This document shows, in pieces, positions 25,136 through 34,788 of a stretch of 64,000 nt of DNA; position 1 is the stretch's first letter; the number at the start of each line of letters is the position of its first letter. Both the position numbers and the translations under genes were made by a program. The stretch comes from an uncultured Paracoccaceae bacterium (GTDB lineage: Bacteria; Pseudomonadota; Alphaproteobacteria; Rhodobacterales; Rhodobacteraceae): assembly GCA_947503965.1 (NCBI GenBank), contig CANNFU010000004.1, positions 1-64,000 on the forward strand. Reading direction: 5' to 3'. Below the pieces are notes generated by a model. It was not told the origin of the DNA and searched no databases. It saw only the letters and a program-made list of their open reading frames with translations.

Positions 25136-25957
25136 ATGATGCGACAACCCTGTATAGGCAATCGCATGACCATGCTTCCAGGCGGCCGCGCGCTGCGCAC
25201 GACTTTACAATCGGACAGTGCAAGCTCTGTCCATCGACACCCAAACTCTGGCCAGGCGGTTTCTCGTCCTCAAATGCGCACTAGAAAATACGACATTGCA
25301 TATCTGTCTCCGGACAATCAGATCGTTGAGTTCTCACGGCGGGCACCTGCGCTTGCCGCATTCGAAGATGCCTTCGGCGCTTTGGGACATGGCGCAATCC
25401 TGCAAACCAAAAACGGGCCAATGGCCATCGAAGACGTGCTGCCAGGCGATGAAATCCGGCTCGCGAACGGACGATACGAAAAGCTGCTTTGGTGCGGGTC
25501 AATGACGATCAGCCCGGTCGATCACGACACAAACCCCGATCATGGCAGTCTGACGCGGATCACTGCAGATGCGCTGGGGCTGAACCGCCCCTCGCCCGAT
25601 CTGGTATTGGGGCCGACCGCCCGCCTGCTGCATCGTGCGCCCGCCGTGCGCACCCTGACGGGCAAGGCGGCAGCCTTTATTCCAGCCCGCGATTTCTTTG
25701 ATGGGATCAGTTTCATCGCCCTGCGTCCGGCAACCACGGTCAAGGTGTATCAGGTGGGTTTTGCGCGTCATTGCAGCCTGACAGTCAACGGCATCGAAAT
25801 CGAAAGCCTGCATCCCGGCACCGCTTTTGCGCTGGGTTTGCGCGGCGATGTGCTGGCCCAGTATCTTGGACTATTTCCGCACAAGCATAACCTTGATGAT
25901 TTCGGTGAAATGAAGAACCCGCGCCTGCGGCTGCGCGATCTGGAGTTGCTCAGCTAG
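25136..25957 (+). CDS. Hint (Hedgehog/intein)-domain protein
   Basis: The 273-aa protein has a Hint-type core: GHGAILQTKNGPMAIEDVLP followed by GDEIRLANG, later SLTRITADALG and a late LTVNGIEIESLHPG. Roseobacters carry many such genes, often attached to large secreted proteins. Here the domain stands alone, and the usual nucleophile (Cys or Ser before GT-I-x-T) is replaced by Gly-His-Gly-Ala, so self-splicing seems unlikely. The start is uncertain: ATG 25136, 25166 and 25172 are all in frame. It converges on the MATE gene with a 4-base overlap. Confidence 0.75.
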   Translation: MMRQPCIGNRMTMLPGGRALRTTLQSDSASSVHRHPNSGQAVSRPQMRTRKYDIAYLSPDNQIVEFSRRAPALAAFEDAFGALGHGAILQTKNGPMAIEDVLPGDEIRLANGRYEKLLWCGSMTISPVDHDTNPDHGSLTRITADALGLNRPSPDLVLGPTARLLHRAPAVRTLTGKAAAFIPARDFFDGISFIALRPATTVKVYQVGFARHCSLTVNGIEIESLHPGTAFALGLRGDVLAQYLGLFPHKHNLDDFGEMKNPRLRLRDLELLS

Positions 25958-27309
25958 GACGCGATCCGGACCGAGCGGCCCCAGAACCGCCAGGACAACA
26001 GCACCGCCGCTACGGCCAGCCCGATCACCAGCCCCAGCCACAGTCCCACGCCGCCCCAACCCAAGGTAAAGGCCAGCACATAGCTGACAGGCATCCCGAT
26101 GACCCAATAGCTGACCGTGGCGATGACCATCGGCACGGCTGTGTCCTGCACCCCGCGCAGCAGGCCCAACGCCATGACCTGCAACCCATCGACCAGCTGG
26201 AACAAGGCCGCGACAACAATAAGGCTTGCCCCGATCCGCACCAGTGCATCCCGGTCAGGGTCGGTCGGGTCGACAAAAAGCGAAACCAGAACGTCCGGCA
26301 TCAGCAGAAAGACAACCGACGTGATTGCCGCATAAACTGCCGACATCGTGATGGCCGTCGCCCCGCCTTTGCGCAAGGATACCTCATCACGCCGCCCCAA
26401 TGCACGCCCGGCACGCACGGTGGCGGCCTGTGAAAATCCGATATGCACCATGAATGTCAGGCTCGCCAACTGGATTGCGATCCCGTGTGCGGCCAGTTCC
26501 AGCGCGCCGATCCAACCCATCATCACGGCGGACGCACTGAACAACCCGCCCTCGGCCAGCGAGGTCAGCCCGATCGGCCAGCCAAGGCGATAGACGCGCT
26601 TCATGATCTCGCCATCGCTGCGCCAGAAATTCCGGAACAGCTGAAACTGCGGCAGTTTCCACAGCGTATAGGCGACGAGGACGGCAACGCTGAACAGGTT
26701 CACCGTCAGTGATGCGATGGCCGCGCCCTGGATACCAAGTTCCGGCGCGCCCCAATTGCCGAAAATCAGCGCATAGTTGACCACGGCATTCAGGATCGCC
26801 GCCCCAATCGTCGCCCACAGAATGACCGCAGTATGCTCCAACGCGGCCAGAAACGACTTCAGCGTCATCACGATCAGCGCGGGCACCATCTGCCAGATCA
26901 CGATCTGCAGATAGATATGGGCCAGCGCCGCAACATCCGGGTCCTGCCCGATGGCGACTAGAATCTGTTCGGCCCAGAAGAATGGCAGCGTCACGGCCAG
27001 CCCGTAGATGATCGACAGCCACAATCCCATGCGTGTGACCCGGCGCACCTGGGTCTCGTCATGTTCTTCCGCAGCGGCCGCAACCATTGGCGTCACGGCC
27101 TGCGCGAAACCGGCCCCGACAATGAAAATCACAAAGAACATGGTGCCCGCGATGGTCGATGCGGCCAACGCCGTGACATCATACCAGCCCAGCATGATCG
27201 TGTCGGTGATGTGGATCGCAAACATCGCCAGATTGCTCAGGATCAGCGGCATCCCCAGCTTCCAGATCGCCCGTGCATGGTCCTGATATGTTTGGGCGAC
27301 ATGTTCCAT
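25954..27309 (-). CDS. MATE-family efflux transporter (NorM-like)
   Basis: The protein is 451 aa from ATG 27307-27309 (MEHVAQTYQDHARAIWKLGM) with about 12 membrane spans in two similar halves. Conserved segments include GMPLILSNLAMFAIHITDTI and LGWYDVTALAAS in the first half and GWPIGLTSLAEGGLFSAS in the second. MATE proteins export cationic drugs and dyes using Na+ or H+ gradients. Upstream codons remain open but lack protein-like character. Its end overlaps the Hint gene's end by 4 bases. Confidence 0.92.
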   Translation of the reverse strand: MEHVAQTYQDHARAIWKLGMPLILSNLAMFAIHITDTIMLGWYDVTALAASTIAGTMFFVIFIVGAGFAQAVTPMVAAAAEEHDETQVRRVTRMGLWLSIIYGLAVTLPFFWAEQILVAIGQDPDVAALAHIYLQIVIWQMVPALIVMTLKSFLAALEHTAVILWATIGAAILNAVVNYALIFGNWGAPELGIQGAAIASLTVNLFSVAVLVAYTLWKLPQFQLFRNFWRSDGEIMKRVYRLGWPIGLTSLAEGGLFSASAVMMGWIGALELAAHGIAIQLASLTFMVHIGFSQAATVRAGRALGRRDEVSLRKGGATAITMSAVYAAITSVVFLLMPDVLVSLFVDPTDPDRDALVRIGASLIVVAALFQLVDGLQVMALGLLRGVQDTAVPMVIATVSYWVIGMPVSYVLAFTLGWGGVGLWLGLVIGLAVAAVLLSWRFWGRSVRIAS

Positions 27310-27396
27310 ATGCCAAGCCTTAGGATGGAAGCGAGGTAGGGTCCATAGACATCGCGCAGCCCCACATGGCAGGCTGTCGCCATAGGAGGATGGCTG

Positions 27397-28044
27397 ATGT
27401 CCGATTTTGCGACCCTGAAAAACGATGCTGTCACGTTCTTTGACGCGCTCGCCCAGAACAACACACGCGACTGGTGGCAAGAGAACAAGGCGACCTATGA
27501 CACCAAACTCAAGGCGCCGGCCTTGGCGCTGTTGGAAAAGTTAGCCAAACCGCTAGGTAAACTTGCCGATGCGCCGATCAAATCGAAACTTTTCCGTCCG
27601 CAACGCGATGTGCGCTTTTCCAAGGACAAGACGCCCTACAACACCCATCTGCATATGATGTGGCAGATCGAAAGCGACGCACCGCAAAACCCCGTCTTCT
27701 TTTTCGGGATCGGGCGGGAATATGTGACGTCGGGCGTCGGCATGATGGGCTTTGACAAACCAATGCTGACTAACTGGCGCAAGATGGTCGATCTGGACAC
27801 GAAACGGATCATGGGGATTGTCGAGGGCGTGACGGATCAGGGATTTGCCTTGCGTGAACCCGATCTCAAACGTGTTCCGCCGCCATTTGATCAGGATCAC
27901 CCGACAGGGCATCTTTTGCGCATGAAGGGCCTGACCGCGAGCCGCGAAATCACCGGCAACGGAAATCTGCCCGATCAAATCATGGACACGTTCAAAGCTG
28001 CTTGGCCAATCAACGCGCTGCTGATTTCAATCGCAGAGGCTTGA
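27397..28044 (+). CDS. DUF2461 domain protein
   Basis: AGGAGG lies 8 bases before ATG 27397. The 215-aa product has the family features: FFDALAQNNTRDWWQENKAT at the N-terminus, FRPQRDVRFSKDKTPYNTH in the middle and FFFGIGREYVTSGVGMMG. DUF2461 proteins occur across bacteria and fungi; no reaction is established. No membrane segment or signal peptide. The gene converges on the 28047-29648 dehydrogenase-like gene with a 2-base gap. Confidence 0.85.
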   Translation: MSDFATLKNDAVTFFDALAQNNTRDWWQENKATYDTKLKAPALALLEKLAKPLGKLADAPIKSKLFRPQRDVRFSKDKTPYNTHLHMMWQIESDAPQNPVFFFGIGREYVTSGVGMMGFDKPMLTNWRKMVDLDTKRIMGIVEGVTDQGFALREPDLKRVPPPFDQDHPTGHLLRMKGLTASREITGNGNLPDQIMDTFKAAWPINALLISIAEA

Positions 28045-28046
28045 GA

Positions 28047-29648
28047 TCAGGTCAGCCAACCCTGATAATGCACCATCAGCGCACCTGTCAGCGGTGCCCT
28101 GAGCTTGACATCAAAGTTGAACCGGCCACCCGCCACAAACTCCCGCGCCTCACTGACCGGCAGCAGGAAACGAGGCAAGGGGATCGGCCCCAGATGGCCG
28201 GAAGCAACGGGGAAATGCAATGCGTTATCAGCTACATGCAGCCCGAGTTTAAACGTGAATGGTCCAAACCGCTCGGTCATCTTGCCATCTGCCACGCGCA
28301 GATGTGACCTGAATGTCTGACTACCAAACTGACGCTCCCATGTCTCGCCATCGCCGATAGGTGTCATCAGCACAGACACGGGGATATCATCGGTTGCCGC
28401 CGGAAACCGAAACAGCGCCGCCAGAACACGCGACCACAGCGATGCACCCCGCGTCACCCGCGCCCGCCCTGTCCAGCGGCGTGGTGCCGGTACGATATGG
28501 GCCTGCTGAACCAGATCGGGCAATGCGTGAAAATCCGCACCCAGAAACCGCGGAAACAGTGGCGTGATCTCTTCTTCGACAACTTCGGTCGTGACCGCCA
28601 AATCCGACATCCCCTCCTCAACCTGCGCACGCGACACAGCGGCGATTGCCGGTCTTGCACCCGCCGGAACAGCCGCCGGGTCGCGCAGCACAACGCGCGA
28701 CGCGACCGCAGGAATAGACGGTCCATCGCCCGCCACTGCCACTAGTCGCAACGTACAGCGTGACCACGTTGCACCACGCCGCATCGTGACGGCAACCGAC
28801 ATGCCGCCGGTATCGGTACCAATCGGTTTCAGCCGTTCCGCAATCCACAAAAGCAGGCTGATGAACCAGCCGGGTATGCCGAACCCCAAACGGGCGCGCA
28901 GCCATGATACGGCGGCCAGCGTATGGTTCATCACCGCCAGTTCCATACCCGCGCGGAAAAGCACACTGCGCGCGCCGAAGACGGGACCGAACAATCGGTT
29001 ATCCGGCACCTCCATCATCCAGGCCTTGCGGCTGATCCCCTGCCCGAGGTCAAAGACCGCTGGGCGCGACCAACTGCGCACCGAAGCAGGCTGGCCCGCA
29101 ATCCGCGCCTCAAACGGGCGGCCACATTGGTTGAGGATGCTTTCAACAACAGCCCGCCCGCGCGGGGCGCGGTTGCCGGGCAGGATTGCGGTGCTGATCA
29201 TATCAACCTCATCCGCGTCTGCCGCCAGATCCGCCACAACCGCCGATGAAATCGCGGGCACGCTGGATGCCCCCGACAGCACAAAGACACCAGCGGCCCG
29301 CGCGGCATCATCAAGCCCTGCAATCCCTGCGCAAAATGCAGGATCATCAGCCAGATCAAGATAATGCACACCATTGCTGACGCATTGCTGCGCCAGCCGA
29401 TAAGGATCATCACCATAGGCGTGAAACGGCCCCGCCGCATCGACAACGGCGTCGGCACCCACCTGCCAAAGCGGTGCCAGATCACCCGCGCGATCCAGCA
29501 CAAGCACGCGCACATCATGGCCACCTGCAAACGCCTTGGCCTTTGTGGCGGAGCGTCCCGCCACGATCACCTGATGCCCGTCGCGCAAAAGCAAGGCCAC
29601 CAGCTTTGATCCGAAAACGCCGTACCCGCCCAGAACGACGATCTTCAC
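28047..29648 (-). CDS. Saccharopine-dehydrogenase-like oxidoreductase with C-terminal DUF4166
   Basis: The N-terminal half is a Rossmann NAD(P)-binding domain (VVLGGYGVFGSKLVALLL, then VIVAGRS). The C-terminal part, from about residue 360, holds LFPRFLGADFHALPDLVQQA and WERQFGSQTFRSHL, which match the DUF4166 pattern. Total length is 533 aa. The start is a GTG at 29646-29648 that overlaps the stop of the DCC gene (GTGA), implying coupled expression. The substrate is unknown. Confidence 0.8.
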   Translation of the reverse strand: MKIVVLGGYGVFGSKLVALLLRDGHQVIVAGRSATKAKAFAGGHDVRVLVLDRAGDLAPLWQVGADAVVDAAGPFHAYGDDPYRLAQQCVSNGVHYLDLADDPAFCAGIAGLDDAARAAGVFVLSGASSVPAISSAVVADLAADADEVDMISTAILPGNRAPRGRAVVESILNQCGRPFEARIAGQPASVRSWSRPAVFDLGQGISRKAWMMEVPDNRLFGPVFGARSVLFRAGMELAVMNHTLAAVSWLRARLGFGIPGWFISLLLWIAERLKPIGTDTGGMSVAVTMRRGATWSRCTLRLVAVAGDGPSIPAVASRVVLRDPAAVPAGARPAIAAVSRAQVEEGMSDLAVTTEVVEEEITPLFPRFLGADFHALPDLVQQAHIVPAPRRWTGRARVTRGASLWSRVLAALFRFPAATDDIPVSVLMTPIGDGETWERQFGSQTFRSHLRVADGKMTERFGPFTFKLGLHVADNALHFPVASGHLGPIPLPRFLLPVSEAREFVAGGRFNFDVKLRAPLTGALMVHYQGWLT

Positions 29649-30052
29649 GTCAGCAGCCTCGCCCGGAAGGCCGGATCAGGTAACGCGCACATATCGCCCC
29701 GGCCAAACATGGTATAACGGTTGCGGGCGACACGGGCATATAGCCAGTCGCGCAACCGCTTGGGGATCAAACGCAAAATCGAACACACCCGGCCCAGACC
29801 ACCCGCCCGTTCGCCCAATCGGATCACCACGTCAAAGTCGCGCCAGACCACCCCATCCTCGATGAAAAGCCAGCTATCAGGGTCCAGCGGGTCAAGCCCA
29901 TGTTCCCGCATCAGGGCCGCGCCCGTTTCGGACTGGATCGGCGCAATCCTGACATCCCCGGTCCGGTCCAGCCGGTGAATCATGCGTGCGCCCCAACTAC
30001 ACAAGGCACAGGTGGCATCCATCACGGCAACGGGGTGGTCAAACTGGGTCAT
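29645..30052 (-). CDS. DCC1-like thiol-disulfide oxidoreductase family (DUF393)
   Basis: From ATG 30050-30052 the 135-aa protein begins MTQFDHPVAVMDATCALCSW. The Asp-x-x-Cys-x-x-Cys motif (DATCALC) near the N-terminus is the DCC signature, and GVVWRDFDVVIRL and RNRYTMFGRGDMC fit the family. A small thioredoxin-like redox role is inferred; no partner is known. It overlaps the following oxidoreductase gene by 4 bases. Confidence 0.85.
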   Translation of the reverse strand: MTQFDHPVAVMDATCALCSWGARMIHRLDRTGDVRIAPIQSETGAALMREHGLDPLDPDSWLFIEDGVVWRDFDVVIRLGERAGGLGRVCSILRLIPKRLRDWLYARVARNRYTMFGRGDMCALPDPAFRARLLT

Positions 30053-30122
30053 GTATCCGCCGATATTCTGCCTGTCGGGTAGCATATCGGCAGCCACGCA
30101 CCAGTGCCAAGACGCCGCAGAG

Positions 30123-31061
30123 CTATGTGCCTGTCGCCTGAAATTTCTGCATCAGATAGGGGCCTGACCGCACCGGCGGGTATGTGTCCGAACCGTCCAA
30201 CGGCACAATTTCCGCGTCCCAGTCCGGCTGATGGAAAAACGCCAGTGATTGCCGGGCGGGCTGTCCCGGTTTGGCCACAACACGGTGCAGCGTGCTGACC
30301 CAACGGTCAGCTGTCCAGCGCGCCATCAGATCGCCGATATTGATCACGAACGCCCCTTGCGGCGTGGGCACATCAACCCATGCGCCATTCTGCTGCACCT
30401 GCAGGCCCTGCGTATCCGGTTGCGGCAAAAGAATGGTCAGCGACCCATAATCGGTATGCGCACCGGCACGCTGCTGTCGATCAAGCGGGGTGTGCACCGT
30501 CGCGGGATAATGCAACGCGCGCAAGGCAGAGATTGGATGCGCGATGAACGGGTCAAAATGATCCTGCGGCAATTGCAATGCCACCGCAAAGGCGCGCATG
30601 ATCCGTGCAGCCAGATCCTCCATCGCCTCATAATACGCCTCCCACGCGGCGCGAAAACCGGGCAGGTCCGGCCAGATCGTCGGCTGATAGCAGAAATCCA
30701 ATGCGGCCTGCGACGCATCCGGAGGAACCACCAGCGGGCCGCCATTAAAGCTCTCTTTCAAGTCCGGCGGCGTGTCCTGGCCTTTGGACTTTGCCAACGC
30801 CTCTGCATCAGGTCCCAGATAACCGTAAGGGTATCCACGATAAGGCGGCGCGACCGCCTGTTTTCTTGCGTCCGTCTGCGCAAAGAATTCCGCGGTCGCA
30901 GACCACACACGAACCGTGATATCTGGTGGCACCCCGTGCCCGGTCAGCACAAGAAAACCCGTCTCGCGACAGATCCGGTCAAGCCCCTCCGCGCCTTCGC
31001 GCCGTTCGTCCGGACGCTGCACCGCTTCGAAACTTGCCAGATCGAATGTTGGAAAACTCAT
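30123..31061 (-). CDS. Isopenicillin-N-synthase-like 2-oxoglutarate/Fe(II) dioxygenase
   Basis: The 312-aa protein has the double-stranded beta-helix motif: HTDYGSLTIL (His-x-Asp), STLHRVV (distal His) and RQSLAFFHQPD (Arg-x-Ser for 2-oxoglutarate). The N-terminus (MSFPTFDLASF, then LTGHGVP) matches DIOX_N. Substrates of bacterial members are mostly unknown. The ATG at 31059-31061 overlaps the stop of the epimerase gene (ATGA), so the two are coupled. Confidence 0.9.
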   Translation of the reverse strand: MSFPTFDLASFEAVQRPDERREGAEGLDRICRETGFLVLTGHGVPPDITVRVWSATAEFFAQTDARKQAVAPPYRGYPYGYLGPDAEALAKSKGQDTPPDLKESFNGGPLVVPPDASQAALDFCYQPTIWPDLPGFRAAWEAYYEAMEDLAARIMRAFAVALQLPQDHFDPFIAHPISALRALHYPATVHTPLDRQQRAGAHTDYGSLTILLPQPDTQGLQVQQNGAWVDVPTPQGAFVINIGDLMARWTADRWVSTLHRVVAKPGQPARQSLAFFHQPDWDAEIVPLDGSDTYPPVRSGPYLMQKFQATGT

Positions 31062-31942
31062 CCCAGCACATCCCGCCATGAATGTTTGGGCGCAAAGCCC
31101 ACCATCCGCTTCGCTTTGTCATTGGCGTACATCGTCTCATCAGGGCGCATTTGCCGCCTGACCTCCACGCCCTGGTAAAAGCGCGCAATCACCTCTGCGC
31201 TGGTGATCCCGACAGACAGATCATCGTTGGACACGTTAAACACCTGATAGCCCAACCCATCCGTTTTCAAACAGCAATCCACCATATGCCCCAGATCACG
31301 TGCATCGATATAGGCAAAGATATTGCGGCGGCGGGTCGCGGGATCGGCCATGAATGTCGGGAAATTCTCGGCATATTCGTGGGGTTCAATCACGTTGTTG
31401 ATGCGCAACGCATAGATATCGGCGCCGGTTCGCGCCTGAAACGACCGGCCCGTCGCCTCGTTGCAGACCTTGGACATGGCGTAGCTGTCATGGGGGACGG
31501 TAGGATGATCCTCATCGACCGGCACGTAATCCGGCTTCACCTCGCCATCTGCAAAACAGACGCCATAGGTGGTTTCCGAACTGGCAAAGATCACCTTGGG
31601 GATACCCAGCTTTACCGCCGCTTCAATCACGTTGTAGGTCGATAGCGTGTTCTGGCGAAAACATTCGCCATCCGTACCGATCATCACGCGGGGGACAGCC
31701 GCAAAATGCACCACCGCATCGTAGCGCGGCACACCGGTTCCGGCATCCAATTCGGGGAAATCTGTGAACTGCGACATCGCCCCAATCACCTGCCCCGCGT
31801 CACACAGGTCGACCAGCAATTCCGAACAATCCAGACCTGACGGAACGAGATCGGCATTGACCACATCATGCCCCTGCTCCAGCAAATACCGGATCGCCCA
31901 CTTGCCCGCCTTGCCGCTGCCACCCGTAAAGAAAACACGCAT
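31058..31942 (-). CDS. NAD-dependent epimerase/dehydratase (extended SDR)
   Basis: From ATG 31940-31942, preceded by AAGGGGAAG, the 294-aa protein begins MRVFFTGGSGKAGKWAIRYL, a Rossmann GxxGxxG motif. The catalytic Tyr-x-x-x-Lys is YAMSKVCNE, and ASSETTYGVCF precedes it. Relatives include UDP-glucose 4-epimerase-like and uronate dehydrogenase-like enzymes. The substrate is not evident, and coupling to a 2OG dioxygenase is the only contextual hint. Confidence 0.88.
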   Translation of the reverse strand: MRVFFTGGSGKAGKWAIRYLLEQGHDVVNADLVPSGLDCSELLVDLCDAGQVIGAMSQFTDFPELDAGTGVPRYDAVVHFAAVPRVMIGTDGECFRQNTLSTYNVIEAAVKLGIPKVIFASSETTYGVCFADGEVKPDYVPVDEDHPTVPHDSYAMSKVCNEATGRSFQARTGADIYALRINNVIEPHEYAENFPTFMADPATRRRNIFAYIDARDLGHMVDCCLKTDGLGYQVFNVSNDDLSVGITSAEVIARFYQGVEVRRQMRPDETMYANDKAKRMVGFAPKHSWRDVLG

Positions 31943-32144
31943 GTTCTTCCCCTTTTTTAGTGACCCTAACCTGCGCCCAATAGACAGCACTACAGGCAAA
32001 AGTGATTTCGGGTGAATAAAGCGAAGTGCGGTGTGAGAGAGCCGATCATCAAGCCTTCCGCGAAATTGACAACTTCGACGGCTATTCATTTCCCCAACAC
32101 CCCGCTAGTGTGCACGCACGTCCAAGACTGTCAGGGAGAACCCC

Positions 32145-33428
32145 ATGCGCACCATGACCGCAGCTATAGCTATTGTTGCCGCGACTGCCGCGCATGCCGA
32201 GAACAGAATCGACATCGTGCGGCCCGACGCGCCGGAACTGGCGGCCTTTGGGGATCACAAGATCGGTGTCACGACCATGACCTTCACCAATCCAAATCAG
32301 ATTGATGTGGTCAATGCCAACGATAGTGACGAACCACCCCTCTACGACCGCACATTGACGGTCGAACTTTGGTATCCCGCCGACGCGGACACAACACCCG
32401 GCGGCACCTATTCGGTCTTGCTGCGCGACGGGGTCACGACCGCCGAACTAACAGGGCAAGCTGCTCGGAATGCGGCACCCGACACCTCGGATAACTTCCC
32501 GCTTGTCATCATTTCGCACGGGTATCCCGGCAACCGTTTCCTGCTGTCACCACTTGCTGAAAACCTCGCTTCCAAAGGGTATGTGGTTGCCTCTATCGAT
32601 CATCCCGACAGCACCTATGATGATCAGGCCGCATTCGGTTCCACCCTTGTGAACCGCCCTTGGGATCAGCGGTTCGTGATCGACAGTGTCACCGCACTTG
32701 ACGGTGATCTGGGCACGATCATCCAGGACGACAATATCGCCATCATCGGCTATTCAATGGGCGGGTATGGCGCACTGATCTATGGCGGCGCCGGTGTGAC
32801 GCTGATCAGCACCACCTATGAATGGGGCGCGCCGCAAGGGCTGCTGGAACGCAACATGATGGGCACCGAAACCCATGCCAGCCTGGCCGATGACCGGGTC
32901 AAAGCCATCGTAGCCTTTGGTCCCTGGGGCAATAATACCGGGTTCTGGGATACCGAAGGCTGGGCCGGGATCAACAAACCACTGATGCTGATCGCAGGCA
33001 GCATCGACGATGTATCGCAATATGACGCCATGCGCGGCATCTTTGACGACACGGTCAACACCACCCGGCATCTGCTGACCTTTGAAAACGCCAATCACAA
33101 TGCCGGCGCACCCATGCCTGCCCCTGCCGAAGGCTATGCCGTGTCCGAGACACTGGGCTACGCACCCTTCGACCACTACGCCGATCCGGTCTGGGACAAT
33201 GTGCGCATGAACAATGTCAGCGCGCATTTCGTCACCGGCTATCTTGATCTGCATCTCAAACAGGACGAGGTCAAAGCCCGCTTTTTCGACCTGACGCCCG
33301 TTGCAACAGACGGGATCTGGGCGGTGGACGACAACGGGGATGAAACCGCAGAACACAGCTATTGGACCGGATTTCCCAACCGCACGGCCGCAGGGCTGCG
33401 GTTTGAAACCAAACTGGCCGGGGAATAG
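32145..33428 (+). CDS. Secreted alpha/beta hydrolase (PAF-acetylhydrolase/dienelactone-hydrolase-like)
   Basis: AGGGAGA precedes ATG 32145. A signal peptide (AAIAIVAATAAHA, cut before Glu) directs export. The mature protein shows LVIISHGYPGNRF (oxyanion), IIGYSMGGYGAL (nucleophile Ser), LIAGSIDD (Asp) and ENANHNAG (His). The total of 427 aa is typical for the predicted dienelactone-hydrolase-like group. It probably acts in the periplasm on an ester of unknown type. A strong hairpin follows the gene at 33450-33492. Confidence 0.85.
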   Translation: MRTMTAAIAIVAATAAHAENRIDIVRPDAPELAAFGDHKIGVTTMTFTNPNQIDVVNANDSDEPPLYDRTLTVELWYPADADTTPGGTYSVLLRDGVTTAELTGQAARNAAPDTSDNFPLVIISHGYPGNRFLLSPLAENLASKGYVVASIDHPDSTYDDQAAFGSTLVNRPWDQRFVIDSVTALDGDLGTIIQDDNIAIIGYSMGGYGALIYGGAGVTLISTTYEWGAPQGLLERNMMGTETHASLADDRVKAIVAFGPWGNNTGFWDTEGWAGINKPLMLIAGSIDDVSQYDAMRGIFDDTVNTTRHLLTFENANHNAGAPMPAPAEGYAVSETLGYAPFDHYADPVWDNVRMNNVSAHFVTGYLDLHLKQDEVKARFFDLTPVATDGIWAVDDNGDETAEHSYWTGFPNRTAAGLRFETKLAGE

Positions 33429-33449
33429 CGGGCAACAGAAAGAACGGAT

Positions 33450-33492
33450 GGCGCCGCAACGCAGCCAAGACTCGCAACGGCGTTGGGGCGCC
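33450..33492 (+). terminator. Hairpin terminator candidate after the hydrolase gene
   Basis: GGCGCCGCAACGC (33450-33462) pairs with GCGTTGGGGCGCC (33480-33492) with one mismatch in 13, around a 17-base loop. TCTTTGGTTT follows. The T-run is imperfect, so termination is likely rather than certain. Confidence 0.55.
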
Positions 33493-33689
33493 TCTTTGGT
33501 TTGTCCTGTAAGAGCGAGATCAAAAAAATCATCACGCGGTGAATAAAGTCGGGACCTCGCGCGTAATCCATGAGGACCGTGCCAATCATGTAGTGCCACC
33601 CCGCAAAAACGCTCATTCGAGCGCAAATATCGGATGCTGAACAGGCTCCGCAACGGTCCACCACTTTGATGAAGCACAGGACCAGACCT

Positions 33690-34645
33690 ATGACACATAT
33701 TTCCAACACCGCTTTACTGACCCTTTCACTGGCCGCACTTGCCGCTTGTGGCGGCGGGGGGGGGGCGGCAACGACGCGCCTGCTGACCCACCTGCGCTGT
33801 TATTCGGCAGCACCGATCCGGCGGCGTCGCGCAGCGGGCTCGACTATGCCGATGGCACGCAAGACGTGGATGATCTGACCGATCAGACCCATACCGTGCG
33901 GGTCACGCGGACCGTGACAAACACCGTCACAGGCGAAGTGCGGGAAATCACCACCGATGAGGTGGTCACATTGGGCGCACCAGACGCGAACGGGAGAGTT
34001 CAGGATTTCACAATCACCTTGGACGGCGAAACACTGGCGTTTGTTGACCGAGAGTTTGTACGGGCCGACGGGGCAAGGATCCAAGGTCAAGAACGGAGCG
34101 GCGCCGTAAATCTTCCAGCAACAGATTTTGTCAGCGCATTTCGAGTAACTGACAACGGATTAATTTTTGGACTCAATGGCGACGAAATTACAAACGCATT
34201 TTCCGTGACGGGTTTTGAGACGGATCCGAATGTGATTGCAATGAACACCGGGGCAGTAACTTACACCGGCGGCGTAGATGGCTTAAATGACAATAACGGT
34301 GGCGGTTTTTTTGATGGCACTTTCATCCTGAACGCAAGTTTCGCCGACAGCACGGTTGACGGAGCTTTCGCTTTGACCAGCTTCGACACCGCTTTCGGGG
34401 AAGGCAGTGTTGATCTTGACCTTGCCCCAACATCCATCACCGGAAACGGCTTTGCCGGTGATCTGACTGTCGGTGATTGCAGCTTTGACGCCTGCACATC
34501 TGCCAGCGAAATCGGCGGTGTGTTTTATGGCCCCAACGCAGAAGAGGTGGGCGGGATCATGTCCGTCGACATCACCGTGACCGACGGTGGCGTCAGCGAC
34601 CAGGTGAACGGCACCGGGGCGTTTGCGGGCGCTGCAAACCCCTGA
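33690..34645 (+). CDS. TbpB-like surface lipoprotein, frame broken at a run of ten G (phase-variable candidate)
   Basis: ATG 33690 starts a lipoprotein signal (LLTLSLAALAAC, lipobox Cys at about residue 20) followed by a Gly run encoded by a G10 tract (33756-33765). With ten G the frame ends at 33878. With eleven (or eight) it would continue into GGNDAPADPPALLFGSTD and on to 34645. The restored protein of about 318 aa ends in a beta-barrel-like domain with GGVFYGPNAEEVGGIMSVD, the hallmark of TbpB_B/D-type transferrin-binding-like lipoproteins. Such proteins are usually displayed on the cell surface by Slam; a Slam-like gene is at 43061. G-tract slippage would switch it on and off. Confidence 0.75.
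33756..33765 (+). repeat. Homopolymeric G10 tract inside the lipoprotein gene
   Basis: Ten consecutive G directly after the lipobox codons. Frame restoration needs +1 or -2 bases. Tracts of this length are prone to slipped-strand mispairing and also to sequencing error. Confidence 0.9.
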
Positions 34646-34788
34646 CCGGCAACGGGCGCGTATGAGAGATCCGCTGCTTCGGTAGACGGTAAGCGGACTA
34701 CTGCGCGCCAGCCGTCCCCGATAGATGTGCCGCCATGTTCCGACCCGCGTTTGCGCGCACCAACAACGATCTATGAAAAGACCCAAAT

